The notes below the pieces were generated by a model, which was not told the DNA's origin, did no database searches, and saw only the letters and a program-made list of their open reading frames with translations. 64,000 nt of DNA from Ptiloglossa arizonensis (taxonomy: Eukaryota > Arthropoda > Insecta > Hymenoptera > Colletidae): the NCBI RefSeq assembly GCF_051014685.1, contig NW_027478391.1:744001-808000 (forward strand), read 5' to 3'. Below, in pieces: positions 47,082-60,063 of this stretch. The translations under genes and the position numbers were made by a program. Each line of letters starts with the position of its first letter. Positions within the stretch are counted from its first letter, which is position 1.

Positions 47082-47689
47082 GTTCGCGAGATATGGGAGT
47101 TAGAAGTTAAGGAATGGTTGTGAAACCATCAAAATTTTCGGAAGTCTGATACTCGAAACCAATAACTACAATGGCCTAGGGGAAAAATACACATACCGTT
47201 GTAATCGGGCGAGTTTCTGCTTTCAGATGCAATAGGAATTTCTCGAGTTCGTCAATCCGTTCGCGAGATATGGGAGTTTGAAGTTAAGGAATGGTTGAGA
47301 AACAATCAAAATTTTCGCAATTCTGATGCTAGAAACGAATAACTGGACTGGCCTAGGGGAGAAGTACACACACCGTTGTAATCGGGCGAGTTTCTATAAT
47401 ACTTCCACATGCAACAGGATTTTCTCGAGTTCGTGAATCCGTTCGCGAGATATGGGAGTTTGAAGTTAAGGAAAGGTTGTGAAACCACCAAAATTTTCGC
47501 AATTCTGATGCTAGAAACGAATAACTGGAATGGCCTAGGGGAAAAGTACACGCACCATTGTAATCGGGCGAGTTTCTACTTTCAGGTGCAACAGGAATTT
47601 CTCGAGTTCGTCAATCCGTTCGAGAGATATGCGAGTTTGAAGTTAAAGAATGGTTGAGAAACCATCAAAATTTTCGCAAGTCTGATACT
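47082..47689 (+). repeat. Short transitional stretch with the largest insertion in the window
   Basis: Satellite units with scattered private changes: GGGAGTTAGAAG near 47097, TTTTCGGAAGTC near 47137, AACAATCAAAAT near 47302 and TCGTGAATCC near 47431. No higher-order pattern was recognised. It separates the 6-mer repeat from the 16-mer block. Confidence 0.7.
47259..47440 (+). repeat. 182-bp monomer with 5-bp insertion
   Basis: The unit reads TTTCTATAATACTTCCAC where the array has TTTCTACTTCCAC, an insertion of five bases (about 47392-47398). It is the only length change above 1 bp found. TATAA is created by chance within it; there is nothing else to suggest a promoter. Confidence 0.9.
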
Positions 47690-50350
47690 CGAAACCAATA
47701 ACTACGACGGCCTAGGGGCAAAATACACATACCGTTGTAGTCGGGCGGGTTTCTACTTTCAGATGCAACAGGAATTTCTGGAGTTCGTCAATCCGTTCGC
47801 GAGATATGGGAGTTTGAAGTTAAGGAATGGTTGAGAAACCATCACAATTTTCGCAAGTCTGATACTCGAAACCAATAACTACAAATGCCTAGGGGAAAAA
47901 TACACATACCGTTGTAATCGGGCGAGACTCTACTTTCACATGCAACAGGAATTTCACGCGTTCGTCAATCCGTTCGCAAGATATGAGAGTTTGAAGTTAA
48001 TGAATGGTTGAGAGACCATCAAAATTTTCGCAAGTCTGATACTCGAAACCAATAACTACTATGGCCTTGGGCAAAAATACACATACCGTTGTAATCGGGC
48101 GAGTTTCTACTTTCAGGTGCAATATGATTTTCTCGAGTTCGTCAATCCGTTCGCGAGATATGGGTGTTTGAAGATAAGGAATGGTTGAGAAACCATCAAA
48201 ATTTTCGCACGTCTGATACTCGAGATCAATAACTTCTATTTCCTACGGCAAAAATACACATACCGTTGTAATCGGGCGAGTTTCTGCTTTCATATGCAAC
48301 AGGAATTTCTCGAGTTCGTCAATCCGTTCGCGAGATATGGGAGTTTGAAGTTAAAGAATGGTTGAGAAACCATCAAAATTTTCGCAAGTCTGATACTCGA
48401 AACCAATAACTACGACGGCCTAGGGGCAAAATACACATACCGTTGTAGTCGGGCGGGTTTCTACTTTCAGATGCAACAGGAATTTCTGGAGTTCGTCAAT
48501 CCGTTCGCGAGATATGGGAGTTTGAAGTTAAGGAATGGTTGAGAAACCATCACAATTTTCGCAAGTCTGATACTCGAAACCAATAACTACAAATGCCTAG
48601 GGGAAAAATACACATACCGTTGTAATCGGGCGAGACTCTACTTTCACATGCAACAGGAATTTCACGCGTTCGTCAATCCGTTCGCAAGATATGAGAGTTT
48701 GAAGTTAATGAATGGTTGAGAAACCATCAAAATTTTCGCAAGTCTGATACTCGAAACCAATAACTACTATGGCCTTGGGCAAAAATACACATACCGTTGT
48801 AATCGGGCGAGTTTCTACTTTCAGGTGCAATATGAATTTCTCGAGTTCGTCAATCCGTTCGCGAGATATGGGTGTTTGAAGATAAGGAATGGTTGAGAAA
48901 CCATCAAAATTTTCGCACGTCTGATACTCGAGATCAATAACTTCTATTTCCTACGGCAAAAATACACATACCGTTGTAATCGGGCGAGTTTCTGCTTTCA
49001 TATGCAACAGGAATTTCTCGAGTTCGTCAATCCGTTCGCGAGATATGGGAGTTTGAAGTTAAGGAATGGTTGAGAAACCATCAAAATTTTCGCAAGTCTG
49101 ATACACGAATCCAACAACTACAATGGCCTAGGGCAAAAATACACATACCGTTGTAATCGGGCGGGTTTTTACTTTCAGATGCAACAGGAATTTCTCGAGT
49201 TCGTCAATCCGTTCGCGAGGTATGCGAGTTTGAAGTTAAGGAATGGTTGAGAAACCATCAAAACTTTCGCTGGTCTGATACTCGAAACCAATAACTACAA
49301 TGGCCTAGGGAAAAAATACACATACCGTTGTAATCGGGCGAGCCTCTACTTTCACATGCAACAGGAATTTCTCGCGTTCGTCAATCCGTTCGCAAGATAT
49401 GGGAGTTTGAAGTTAAGGAATGGTTGAGAAATCATCAAAATTTTCGCAATTCTGATGCTAGAAACGAATAACTGGAATGGCCTAGGGGGAAAACACACAT
49501 ATCTTTGTAATCGGGCGAGATTCTGCTTTCAGGTGCAACAGGAATTTCTCGAGTTCGTCAATCCGTTCGCGAGATATGGTAGTTTGAAGTTAAGGAATGG
49601 TTGAAAAACCATCACAATTTTCGCAAGTCTGATACCTGAAACCAATAACCACTATGCCTTAGGGCAAAAATACACATACCGTTGTAATCGGGCGAGTTTC
49701 TGCTTTCAGTTGCAATAGGAAATTCACGAGTTCGTCAATCCGTTCGCGAGATATGGAAGTTTGAAGTTAAGGAATGGTTGAGAAACCATCAAAATTTTCG
49801 CAAGTCTGATACTCGAAACCAATAACGACAATGGCCTAGGGGAAAAATACACATACCGTTGTAATCGGGCGGGTTTCTACTTTCAGATGCAACAGGTATT
49901 TCTCGAGTTCGTCAATCCGTTCGCGAGATATGGGAGTTTGAAGTTAAAGAATGGTTGAGAAACCATCAAAATTCTCGCAAGTCTGATACTCGAAACCAAT
50001 AACTACAATGGCCTAGGGGGAAAATACACGTACCGTTGTAATCGGGCGAGAATCTACTTTCACATGCAACAGGAACTTCTCGCGTTCGTCAATCCGTTCG
50101 CAAGATATGGGAGTTTGAAGTTAAGGAATGGTTGAGAAATCATCAAAATTTTCGCAAGTCTGACACACGAATCCAACAACTACAATGGCCTAGGGCAAAA
50201 ATACACATACCGTTGTAATCGGGCGGGTTTCTACTTTCAGATGCTACAGGAATTTCTCGAGTTCGTCAATCCGTTCGCGAGATATGGGAGTTTGAAGTAA
50301 AGGAATGGTTGAGAAACCATCAAAATTTTCGCTGGTCTGATACTCGAAAC
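47690..50350 (+). repeat. 16-mer higher-order block C, copy 1
   Basis: Aligns with 50522-53170 at an offset of 2832 bp (16 monomers). This block has its own subfamilies: CTACGACGGCCTAGGGGC with GTAGTCGGG, ATTTCACGCGTTCG with GATATGAGAG, a CAATATGA unit, and ACTCGAGATC with CTTCTATTTCCTACGG. A 4-mer (708 bp) is repeated inside it at about 47641-48348 and 48349-49056. Subfamilies found here were not seen elsewhere in the window. Confidence 0.87.
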
Positions 50351-50521
50351 CAATAACTACGACGGCCTAGGGGCAAAATACACATACCGTTGTAGTCGGG
50401 CGGGTTTCTACTTTCAGATGCAACAGGAATTTCTGGAGTTCGTCAATCCGTTCGCGAGATATGGGAGTTTGAAGTTAAAGAATGGTTGAGAAACCATCAA
50501 AATTTTCGCAAGTCTGATACT

Positions 50522-53170
50522 CGAAACCAATAACTACGACGGCCTAGGGGCAAAATACACATACCGTTGTAGTCGGGCGGGTTTCTACTTTCAGATGCAA
50601 CAGGAATTTCTGGAGTTCGTCAATCCGTTCGCGAGATATGGGAGTTTGAAGTTAAGGAATGGTTGAGAAACCATCACAATTTTCGCAAGTCTGATACTCG
50701 AAACCAATAACTACAAATGCCTAGGGGAAAAATACACATACCGTTGTAATCGGGCGAGACTCTACTTTCACATGCAACAGGAATTTCACGCGTTCGTCAA
50801 TCCGTTCGCAAGATATGAGAGTTTGAAGTTAATGAATGGTTGAGAGACCATCAAAATTTTCGCAAGTCTGATACTCGAAACCAATAACTACTATGGCCTT
50901 GGGCAAAAATACACATACCGTTGTAATCGGGCGAGTTTCTACTTTCAGGTGCAATATGATTTTCTCGAGTTCGTCAATCCGTTCGCGAGATATGGGTGTT
51001 TGAAGATAAGGAATGGTTGAGAAACCATCAAAATTTTCGCACGTCTGATACTCGAGATCAATAACTTCTATTTCCTACGGCAAAAATACACATACCGTTG
51101 TAATCGGGCGAGTTTCTGCTTTCATATGCAACAGGAATTTCTCGAGTTCGTCAATCCGTTCGCGAGATATGGGAGTTTGAAGTTAAAGAATGGTTGAGAA
51201 ACCATCAAAATTTTCGCAAGTCTGATACTCGAAACCAATAACTACGACGGCCTAGGGGCAAAATACACATACCGTTGTAGTCGGGCGGGTTTCTACTTTC
51301 AGATGCAACAGGAATTTCTGGAGTTCGTCAATCCGTTCGCGAGATATGGGAGTTTGAAGTTAAGGAATGGTTGAGAAACCATCACAATTTTCGCAAGTCT
51401 GATACTCGAAACCAATAACTACAAATGCCTAGGGGAAAAATACACATACCGTTGTAATCGGGCGAGACTCTACTTTCACATGCAACAGGAATTTCACGCG
51501 TTCGTCAATCCGTTCGCAAGATATGAGAGTTTGAAGTTAATGAATGGTTGAGAAACCATCAAAATTTTCGCAAGTCTGATACTCGAAACCAATAACTACT
51601 ATGGCCTTGGGCAAAAATACACATACCGTTGTAATCGGGCGAGTTTCTACTTTCAGGTGCAATATGAATTTCTCGAGTTCGTCAATCCGTTCGCGAGATA
51701 TGGGTGTTTGAAGATAAGGAATGGTTGAGAAACCATCAAAATTTTCGCACGTCTGATACTCGAGATCAATAACTTCTATTTCCTACGGCAAAAATACACA
51801 TACCGTTGTAATCGGGCGAGTTTCTGCTTTCATATGCAACAGGAATTTCTCGAGTTCGTCAATCCGTTCGCGAGATATGGGAGTTTGAAGTTAAGGAATG
51901 GTTGAGAAACCATCAAAATTTTCGCAAGTCTGATACACGAATCCAACAACTACAATGGCCTAGGGCAAAAATACACATACCGTTGTAATCGGGCGGGTTT
52001 TTACTTTCAGATGCAACAGGAATTTCTCGAGTTCGTCAATCCGTTCGCGAGGTATGCGAGTTTGAAGTTAAGGAATGGTTGAGAAACCATCAAAACTTTC
52101 GCTGGTCTGATACTCGAAACCAATAACTACAATGGCCTAGGGAAAAAATACACATACCGTTGTAATCGGGCGAGCCTCTACTTTCACATGCAACAGGAAT
52201 TTCTCGCGTTCGTCAATCCGTTCGCAAGATATGGGAGTTTGAAGTTAAGGAATGGTTGAGAAATCATCAAAATTTTCGCAATTCTGATGCTAGAAACGAA
52301 TAACTGGAATGGCCTAGGGGGAAAACACACATATCTTTGTAATCGGGCGAGATTCTGCTTTCAGGTGCAACAGGAATTTCTCGAGTTCGTCAATCCGTTC
52401 GCGAGATATGGTAGTTTGAAGTTAAGGAATGGTTGAAAAACCATCACAATTTTCGCAAGTCTGATACCTGAAACCAATAACCACTATGCCTTAGGGCAAA
52501 AATACACATACCGTTGTAATCGGGCGAGTTTCTGCTTTCAGTTGCAATAGGAAATTCACGAGTTCGTCAATCCGTTCGCGAGATATGGAAGTTTGAAGTT
52601 AAGGAATGGTTGAGAAACCATCAAAATTTTCGCAAGTCTGATACTCGAAACCAATAACGACAATGGCCTAGGGGAAAAATACACATACCGTTGTAATCGG
52701 GCGGGTTTCTACTTTCAGATGCAACAGGTATTTCTCGAGTTCGTCAATCCGTTCGCGAGATATGGGAGTTTGAAGTTAAAGAATGGTTGAGAAACCATCA
52801 AAATTCTCGCAAGTCTGATACTCGAAACCAATAACTACAATGGCCTAGGGGGAAAATACACGTACCGTTGTAATCGGGCGAGAATCTACTTTCACATGCA
52901 ACAGGAACTTCTCGCGTTCGTCAATCCGTTCGCAAGATATGGGAGTTTGAAGTTAAGGAATGGTTGAGAAATCATCAAAATTTTCGCAAGTCTGACACAC
53001 GAATCCAACAACTACAATGGCCTAGGGCAAAAATACACATACCGTTGTAATCGGGCGGGTTTCTACTTTCAGATGCTACAGGAATTTCTCGAGTTCGTCA
53101 ATCCGTTCGCGAGATATGGGAGTTTGAAGTAAAGGAATGGTTGAGAAACCATCAAAATTTTCGCTGGTCT
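50522..53170 (+). repeat. 16-mer higher-order block C, copy 2
   Basis: Tandem partner of 47690-50350, including both 4-mers (about 50473-51180 and 51181-51888). Fine differences between the two 4-mers (TTGAGAGACC versus TTGAGAAACC, and CAATATGATTTTC versus CAATATGAATTTC) are conserved in the same order in both 16-mer copies. The 4-mer duplication therefore came first and the 16-mer duplication followed. Confidence 0.87.
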
Positions 53171-54341
53171 GATACTCGAAACCAATAACTGGAATGGCCT
53201 AGGGGAAAAGTACACACACCACTGTAATCGGGCGAGTTTCTACTTTCAGATACAATAGGAATTTCTCGAGTTCGTCAATCCGTTCGCGTGATATGGGAGT
53301 TTGAAGTTAAGGAATGGTTGAGAAACCATCAAAATTTTCGCAAGTCTGATACTCGAAACCAATAACTACAATGGCCTAGGGGGAAAATACGCATACCGTT
53401 GTAATCGGGCGTGTTTCTAGATTCTGATGCAACAGGAATTTCTCGAGTTCGTCAATCCGTTCGCGAGATATGGGAGTTTGAAATTAAGGAACGGTTGTGA
53501 AACCATCACAATTTTCGCAAGTCTGATACTCGAAACCAATAACTACAAATGCCTAGGGGAAAAATACACATACCGTTGTAATCGGGCGAGATTCTACTTT
53601 TACGTGCAACAGGAATTTCTCGAGTTCGTCAATCCGTTCGCGAGATATGGGAGTTTGAAGTAAAGGAATGGTTGAGAAACCATCAAAATTTTCGCTGGTC
53701 TGATACTCGAATCCAATAACTACTATGGCCTAGGGCAAAAATACACATACCGTTGTAATCGGGCGAGTTTCTGCTTTCAGATGCAATAGGAATTTCTCGA
53801 GTTCGTCAATCCGTTCGCGTGATATGGGAGTTTGAAGTTAAGGAATGGTTGAGAAACCATCAAAATTTTCGCAAGTCTGATACTCGAAACCAATAACTAC
53901 AATGGCCTAGGGGAAAAATACGCATACCGTTGTAATCGGGCGGGTTTCTAGATTCTGATGCAACAGGAATTTCTCGAGTTCGTCAATCCGTTCGCGAGAT
54001 ATGGGAGTTTGAAGTTAAGGAATGGTAGAGAAACCATCACAATTTTCGCAAGTCTGATACTTGAAACCAATAACTACAAATGCCTAGGGGAAAAATACAC
54101 TTACCGTTGTAATCGGGCGAGATTCTACTTTCACATGCAACAGGAATTTCTCGAGTTCGTCAATCCGTTCGCGAGATATGTGAGTTTGAAGTTAAGGAAT
54201 GGTCGAGAAATCATCAAAATTATCGCAAGTCTGATACTCGAATCCAATAACTAGAATGGCCTAGGGCAAAAATACACATAGCGTTGTAATCGGGCGGGTT
54301 TCTAATTTCAGATGCAGCAGGAATTTCTCGAGTTCGTCAAT
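53171..54341 (+). repeat. Island of left-type monomers
   Basis: After block C the array returns to units matching those near 5-6 kb: the GAACGGTTGTG unit (53459 onwards), the GTTCGCGTGATATGGG unit (near 53813), the TAGATTCTGATG unit followed by GGTAGAGAAACC (near 53950-54035), and the GATATGTGAG unit with AAATTATCG and CTAGAATGG (near 54170-54260). The matching left-type sequences lie about 27-53 kb away. Confidence 0.8.
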
Positions 54342-54695
54342 CCGTTCGCGAGATATGGGAGTTTGAAGTTAAGGAATGGTCGATAAATCATCAAGATTAT
54401 CGCAAGTCTGATACTCGAATCCAATAACTAGAATGGCCTAGGGCAAAAATACACATAGCGTTGTAATCGGGCGGGTTTCTAATTTCAGATGCAGCAGGAG
54501 TTTCTCGAGTTCGTCAATCCGTTCGCGAGATATGGGAGTTTGAAGTTAAGGAATGGTCGATAAATCATCAAGATTATCGCAAGTCTGATACTCGAATCCA
54601 ATAACTACAAAGGCCTAGGGGGAAAACACACATACCTTTGTAATCGGGCGAGTTTGTGCTTTCAGGTGCGACAGGAATTTTTCGAGTTCGTCAAT
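54342..54695 (+). repeat. Single-monomer tandem repeats with GTCGATAAATC
   Basis: Two adjacent units share GGTCGATAAATCATCAAGATT, which is rare elsewhere, consistent with a one-monomer duplication. The first continues with CTAGAATGG and TAGCGTTG. The second switches mid-unit to AAAGGCC and GGGGGAAAACACACATACC, joining the left-type island to a partial S5/S6 cassette. Confidence 0.75.
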
Positions 54696-57231
54696 CCGTT
54701 CGCGAGATATGGGAGTTTGCAGTTAAGGAATGATTGAGAAACCATCAAAGTTTTCGCAAGTCTGATACTCGAAACCAATAACTACAATGGCCTAGGGGAA
54801 AAATACACATACCGTTGTAATCGGGCGAGTTTCTGCTTTCATATGCAATAGGAATTTCTCGAGTGCGTCAATCCATTCGCGAGATATGGGAGTTTGAAGT
54901 TAATGAATGGTTGAGAAATCATCAAAATTTTCGCAAGTCTGATACTCGAAACCAATAACTACAAATGCCTAGGGGAAAAATACACATACCGTTGTAATCG
55001 GGCGGGTTTCTACTTCCACATGCAATAGGAATTTCTCGAGTTCGTCAATCCGTTCGCGAGATATGGAAGTTTGAAGTTAAGGAATGGTAGAGAAACCACC
55101 AAAATTTTCGCAATTCTGATGCTAGAAACGAATAACTGGATTGGCCTAGGGGAAAAGTACACACACCATTGTAATCGCGCGAGTTTCTACTTCCACATGC
55201 AACAGGAATTTCTCGAGTTCTTCAATCCGTTCGCGAGATATGGGAGTTTGAAGTTAAGGAATGATTGAGAAACCATCAAAATTTTCGCAAGTCTGATACT
55301 CGAAGCCAATAACTACAAAGGCCTAGGGGGAAAACACACATATCTTTGTAATCGGGCGAGTTTGTGCTTTCAGGTGCGACAGGAATTTTTCGAGTTCGTC
55401 AATCCGTTCGCGAGATATGGGAGTTTGAAGTTAAGGAATGGTTGAGAAACCATCAAAATTTTCGCAATTCTGATGCTAGAAACGAATAATTGGAATGGCC
55501 TAGGGGAAAAGTACACACACCATTGTAATCGGGCGAGTTTCTACTTCCACATGCAACAGGAATTTCTCGAGTTCGTCAATCCGTTCGCGAGATATGGGAG
55601 TTTGAAGTTAAGGAATGGTTGAGAAACCATCAAAATTTTCGCAAGTCTGATACTCGAAACAAATAACAACAATGGCCTAGGGGAAAAATACACACACCGT
55701 TGTAATCGGGCGGGTTTCTACTTTCAGATGCAACAGGAATTTCTGGAGTTCGTCAATCCGTTCGCGAGATATGGGAGTTTGAAGTTAAGGAATGGTTGAG
55801 AAACCATCATAATTTTCGCAAGTCTGAAACTCGAAACCAACAACTGGAGTGGCCTAGGGGAAAAGCATACGCACCGTTGTAATCGGGCGAGTTTCTTCTT
55901 TCATATGCAATAGGAATTTCTCGAGTTCGTCAATCCATTCGCGAGATATGGAAGTTTGAAGTTAAGGAATGGTTGAGAAATCATCAAAATTTTCGCAAGT
56001 CTGATACTCGAATCCAACAACTACAATGGCCTAGGGCAAAAATACACATACCGTTGTAATCGGGCGGGTTTCTACTTTCAGATGCATCAGGAATTTCTCG
56101 AGTTCGTCAATCCGTTCGCGAGATATGGGAGTTTGAAGTTAAGGAATGGTTGAGAAACCATCAAAATTTTCGCTGGTCTGATACTCGAAACCAACAACTG
56201 GAGTGGCCTAGGGGAAAAGCATACGAACCGTTGTAATCGGGCGAGTTTCTGCTTTCATATGCAATAGGAATCTCTCGAGTTCGTCAATCCGTTCGCGAGA
56301 TATGGGAGTTTGAAGTTAATGAATGGTTGAGAAACCATCACAATTTCCGTAAGTCTGATACTCGAAACCAATAACTACAAATGCCTAGGGTAAAAATACA
56401 CATACCGTTGTAATCGGGCGAGATTCTACTTTTACGTGGAACAGGAATTTCTCGAGTTCGTCAAACCGTTCGCGAGATATGGGAGTTTGAAGTAAAGGAA
56501 TGGTTGAGAAACCATCAAAATTTTCGCTGGTCTGATACTCGAAACCAATAACTGGAATGGCCTAATCGAAAAGTACACACACCATTGTAATCGGGCGAGT
56601 TTCTGTTTTCAGATGCAGTAGGAAATTCTCGAGTTCGTCAATCCGTTCGCGAGATATGGGAGATGGAAATTAAGGAATGGTTGAGAAACCATCAAAATTT
56701 TCGCAAGTCTGATACTCGAAACCAATAACTACAATGGCCTATGGGAAAAATACACATATCGATGTAATCCGGCGAGTTTCTACTTTCAGGTGCAACAGGA
56801 ATTTCTCGAGTTCGTCAATCCGTTCGCGAGATATGGGAGTTTGAAATTAAGGAATATTTGAGCAACCATCACAATTTTCGCAAGTCTGATACTCGAAACC
56901 AATAACCACTATGGCCTATGGCAAAAATACACATACCGTTGTAATCGGGCGAGTTTCTGCTTTCAGATGCAATAGGAAATTCTCGAGTTCGTCAAACCGT
57001 TCGCGAGATATGGGAGTTTGAAGTTAAGGAATGCTTGAGAAACCATCAAAATTTTCGCTGGTCTGATACTCGAAACCAACAACTGGAGTGGCCTAGGGGA
57101 AAAGCATACGCACCGTTGTAATCGGGCGTGTTTCTTCTTTCATATGCAATAGGAATTTCTCGAGTTCGTCAATCCATTCGCGAGATATGGAAGTTTGAAG
57201 TTAAGGAATGGTTGAGAAACCATCAAAATTT
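54696..57231 (+). repeat. Mixed right-type monomers
   Basis: Satellite units only. The stretch includes partial S5/S6 units (near 54600-54900 and 55300-55400), an ATGCTAG unit (near 55470), AAACAAATAACAACAATGG units (near 55658) and GTCTGAAACTCG units (near 55823). Units with unusual changes are CCTAATCGAAAAG (near 56562), GGGAGATGGAAATTAAGG (near 56660) and CATATCGATGTAATCCGG (near 56755). Segments 55637-56212 and 56640-57230 recur near the end of the window. Confidence 0.78.
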
Positions 57232-59895
57232 TCGAAAGTCTGATACTCGAAACAAATAACAACAATGGCCTAGGGGAAAAATACACACACCGTTGTAATC
57301 GGGCGGGTTTCTACTTTCAGATGCAACAGGAATTTCTGGAGTTCGTCAATCCGTTCGCGAGATATGGGAGTTTGAAGTTAAGGAATGGTTGAGAAACCAT
57401 CATAATTTTCGCAAGTCTGAAACTCGAAACCAATAACTACAAATGCCTAGGGGAAAAATACACATACCGTTGTAATCGGGCGAGATTCTACTTTCACATG
57501 CAACAGGAACTTCTCGCGTTCGTCAATCCGTTCGCAAGATATGGGAGTTTGAAGTTAAGGAATGGTTGAGAAATCATCAAAATTTTCGCAAGTCTGATAC
57601 TCGAATCCAACAGCTACAATGGCCTAGGGCAAAAATACACATACCGTTGTAATCGGGCGGGTTTCTACTTTCAGATGCAACAGGAATTTCTCGAGTTCGT
57701 CAATCCGTTCGCGAGATATGGGAGTTTGAAGTTAAGGAATGGATGAGAAACCATCAAAATTTTCGCAAGTCTGATACTCGGAACCAATAACTACAATGGC
57801 CTAGAGGAAAAATACACATACCTTTGTAATCAGGCGAGTTTCTGCTTTCAGATGCAATAGGAAATTCTCGAGTTGGTCAAACCGTTCGCGAGATATGGGA
57901 GTTTGAAGTTAAGGAATGCTTGAGAAACCATCAAAATTTTCGCTGGTCTGATACTCGAAACCAACAACTGGGGTGGCCTAGGGGAAAAGCATACGCACCG
58001 TTGTAATCGGGCGAGTTTCTTCTTTCATATGCTTTAGGAATTTCTCGAGTTCGTCAATCCATTCGCGAGATATGGGAGTTTGAAGTTAGTGAATGGTTGA
58101 GAAATCATCAAAATTTTCGCAAGTCTGATACTCGAAACCAATAACTACAAATGCCTAGGGGAAAGATACACATACCGTTGTAATCGGGCGGGTTTCTACT
58201 TTCAGATGCAACAGGAATTTCTCGAGTTCGTCAATCCGTTCGCGAGATATGCGAGTTTGAAATTAAGGAATGGTTGAGAAACCATCAAAATTTTCGCAAG
58301 TCTGATACTCGAAAGAAATAACTACAATGGCCTAGGGGAAAAATACACATACCATTGTAATCGGGCGAGTTTCTACTTTCAGATGCAACAGGAATTTCTC
58401 GAGTTCGTCAATGCGTTCGTGAGATATGGGAGTTTGAAGTTAAGGAATGGTTGTGAAACCATCACAATTTTCGCAAGTCTGATACTCGAAACCAATAACT
58501 ACTAATGCCTAGGGTAAAAATACACATACCGTTGTAATCGGGCGAGATTCTACTTTTACGTGCAACAGGAATTTCTCGAGTTCGTCAAACCGTTCGCGAG
58601 ATATGGGAGTTTGAAGTAAAGGAATGGTTGAGAAACCATCAAAATTTTCGCTGGTCTGATACTCGAAACCAATAACTGGAATGGCCTAAGGGAAAAGTAC
58701 ACACACCATTGTAATCGGGCGAGTTTCTACTTTCAGATACAATAGGAATTTCTCGAGTTCGTTAATGCGTTCGCGAGATATGCGTGTTCGAAGTTAAGGA
58801 ATGGTTGAGGAATCATCAGAATTTACGCAAGTCTGATACTCGAATCCAATAACTACTATGGCCTAGGGCAAAAATACACATACCGTTGTAATCGGGCGAG
58901 TTTCTGCTTTCAGATGCAATAGGAATTTCTCGAGTTCTTCAATCCGTTCGCGAGATATGGGAGTTTGAAGTTAAGGAATGGTTGAGAAACCATCAAAATT
59001 TTCGCAATTCTGATGCTAGAAACGAATAACTGGAATGGCCTAGGGGAAAAGTACACTCACCGTTGTAATCGGGCGAGTTTCTACTTCCACATGCAACAGG
59101 AATTTCTCGAGTTCGTCAAACCGTTCGCGAGATATGGGAGTTTGAAGTTAAGGAATGCTTGAGAAACCATCAAAATTTTCGCTGGTCTGATACTCGAAAC
59201 CAACAACTGGAGTGGCCTAGGGGAAAAGCATACGAACCGTTGTAATCGGGCGAGTTTCTGCTTTCATATGCAATAGGAATCTCTCGAGTTCGTCAATCCG
59301 TTCGCGAGATATGGGAGTTTGAAGTTAATGAATGGTTGAGAAATCATCAAAATTTTCGCAAGTCTGATACTCGAAACCAATAACTACAAATGCCTAGGGG
59401 AAAAATACACATACCGTTGTAATCTGGCAAGATTCTACTTTCAGATGCAACAGGAACTTCTCGCGTTCGTCAATCCGTTCGAAAGATATGGGAGTTTGAA
59501 GTTAAGGAATGGTTGAGAAACCATCAAAATTTTCGCAAGTCTGATACTCGAATCCAACAACTACAATGGCCTATGGCAAAAATACACATACCATTATAAT
59601 CGGGCGAGTTTCTACTTTCAGATGCAACAGGAATTTCTCGAGTTCGTCAATCCGTTCGTGAGATATGGGAGTTTGAAGTTAAGGAATGGTTGTGAAACCA
59701 TCACAATTTCCGTAAGTCTGATACTCGAAACCAATAACTACAAATGCCTAGGGTAAAAATACACATACCGTTGTAATCGGGCGAGATTCTACTTTTACGT
59801 GCAACAGGAATTTCTCGAGTTCGTCAAACCGTTCGCGAGATATGGGAGTTTGAAGTAAAGGAATGGTTGAGAAACCATCAAAATTTTCGCTGGTC
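57232..59895 (+). repeat. 16-mer-offset higher-order block D, copy 1
   Basis: Aligns with 60064-62727 at an offset of 2832 bp. Markers include TTTCGAAAGTC, AACAAATAACAAC, GTCTGAAACTCG, ATCCAACAGCTAC, CCTAGAGG, GAGTTGGTC, ATGCTTTAGG, TTAGTGAATGG, CGAAAGAAATAAC, GTACACTCACCG and CATACGAACCG. The only difference noticed is ACTGGGGTGG (57971) versus ACTGGAGTGG (60803), so this is among the most recent duplications in the window. Confidence 0.88.
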
Positions 59896-60063
59896 TGATA
59901 CTCGAAACAAATAACAACAATGGCCTAGGGGAAAAATACACATACCGTTGTAATCTGGCAAGATTCTACTTTCAGATGCAACAGGAACTTCTCGCGTTCG
60001 TCAATCCGTTCGAAAGATATGGGAGTTTGAAGTTAAGGAATGGTTGAGAAACCATCAAAATTT

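Noticed and set aside
47392..47398. TATA-like element created by the 5-bp insertion
   Set aside because: It occurs once, has no other promoter features and sits within satellite sequence. Chance is the simplest explanation.
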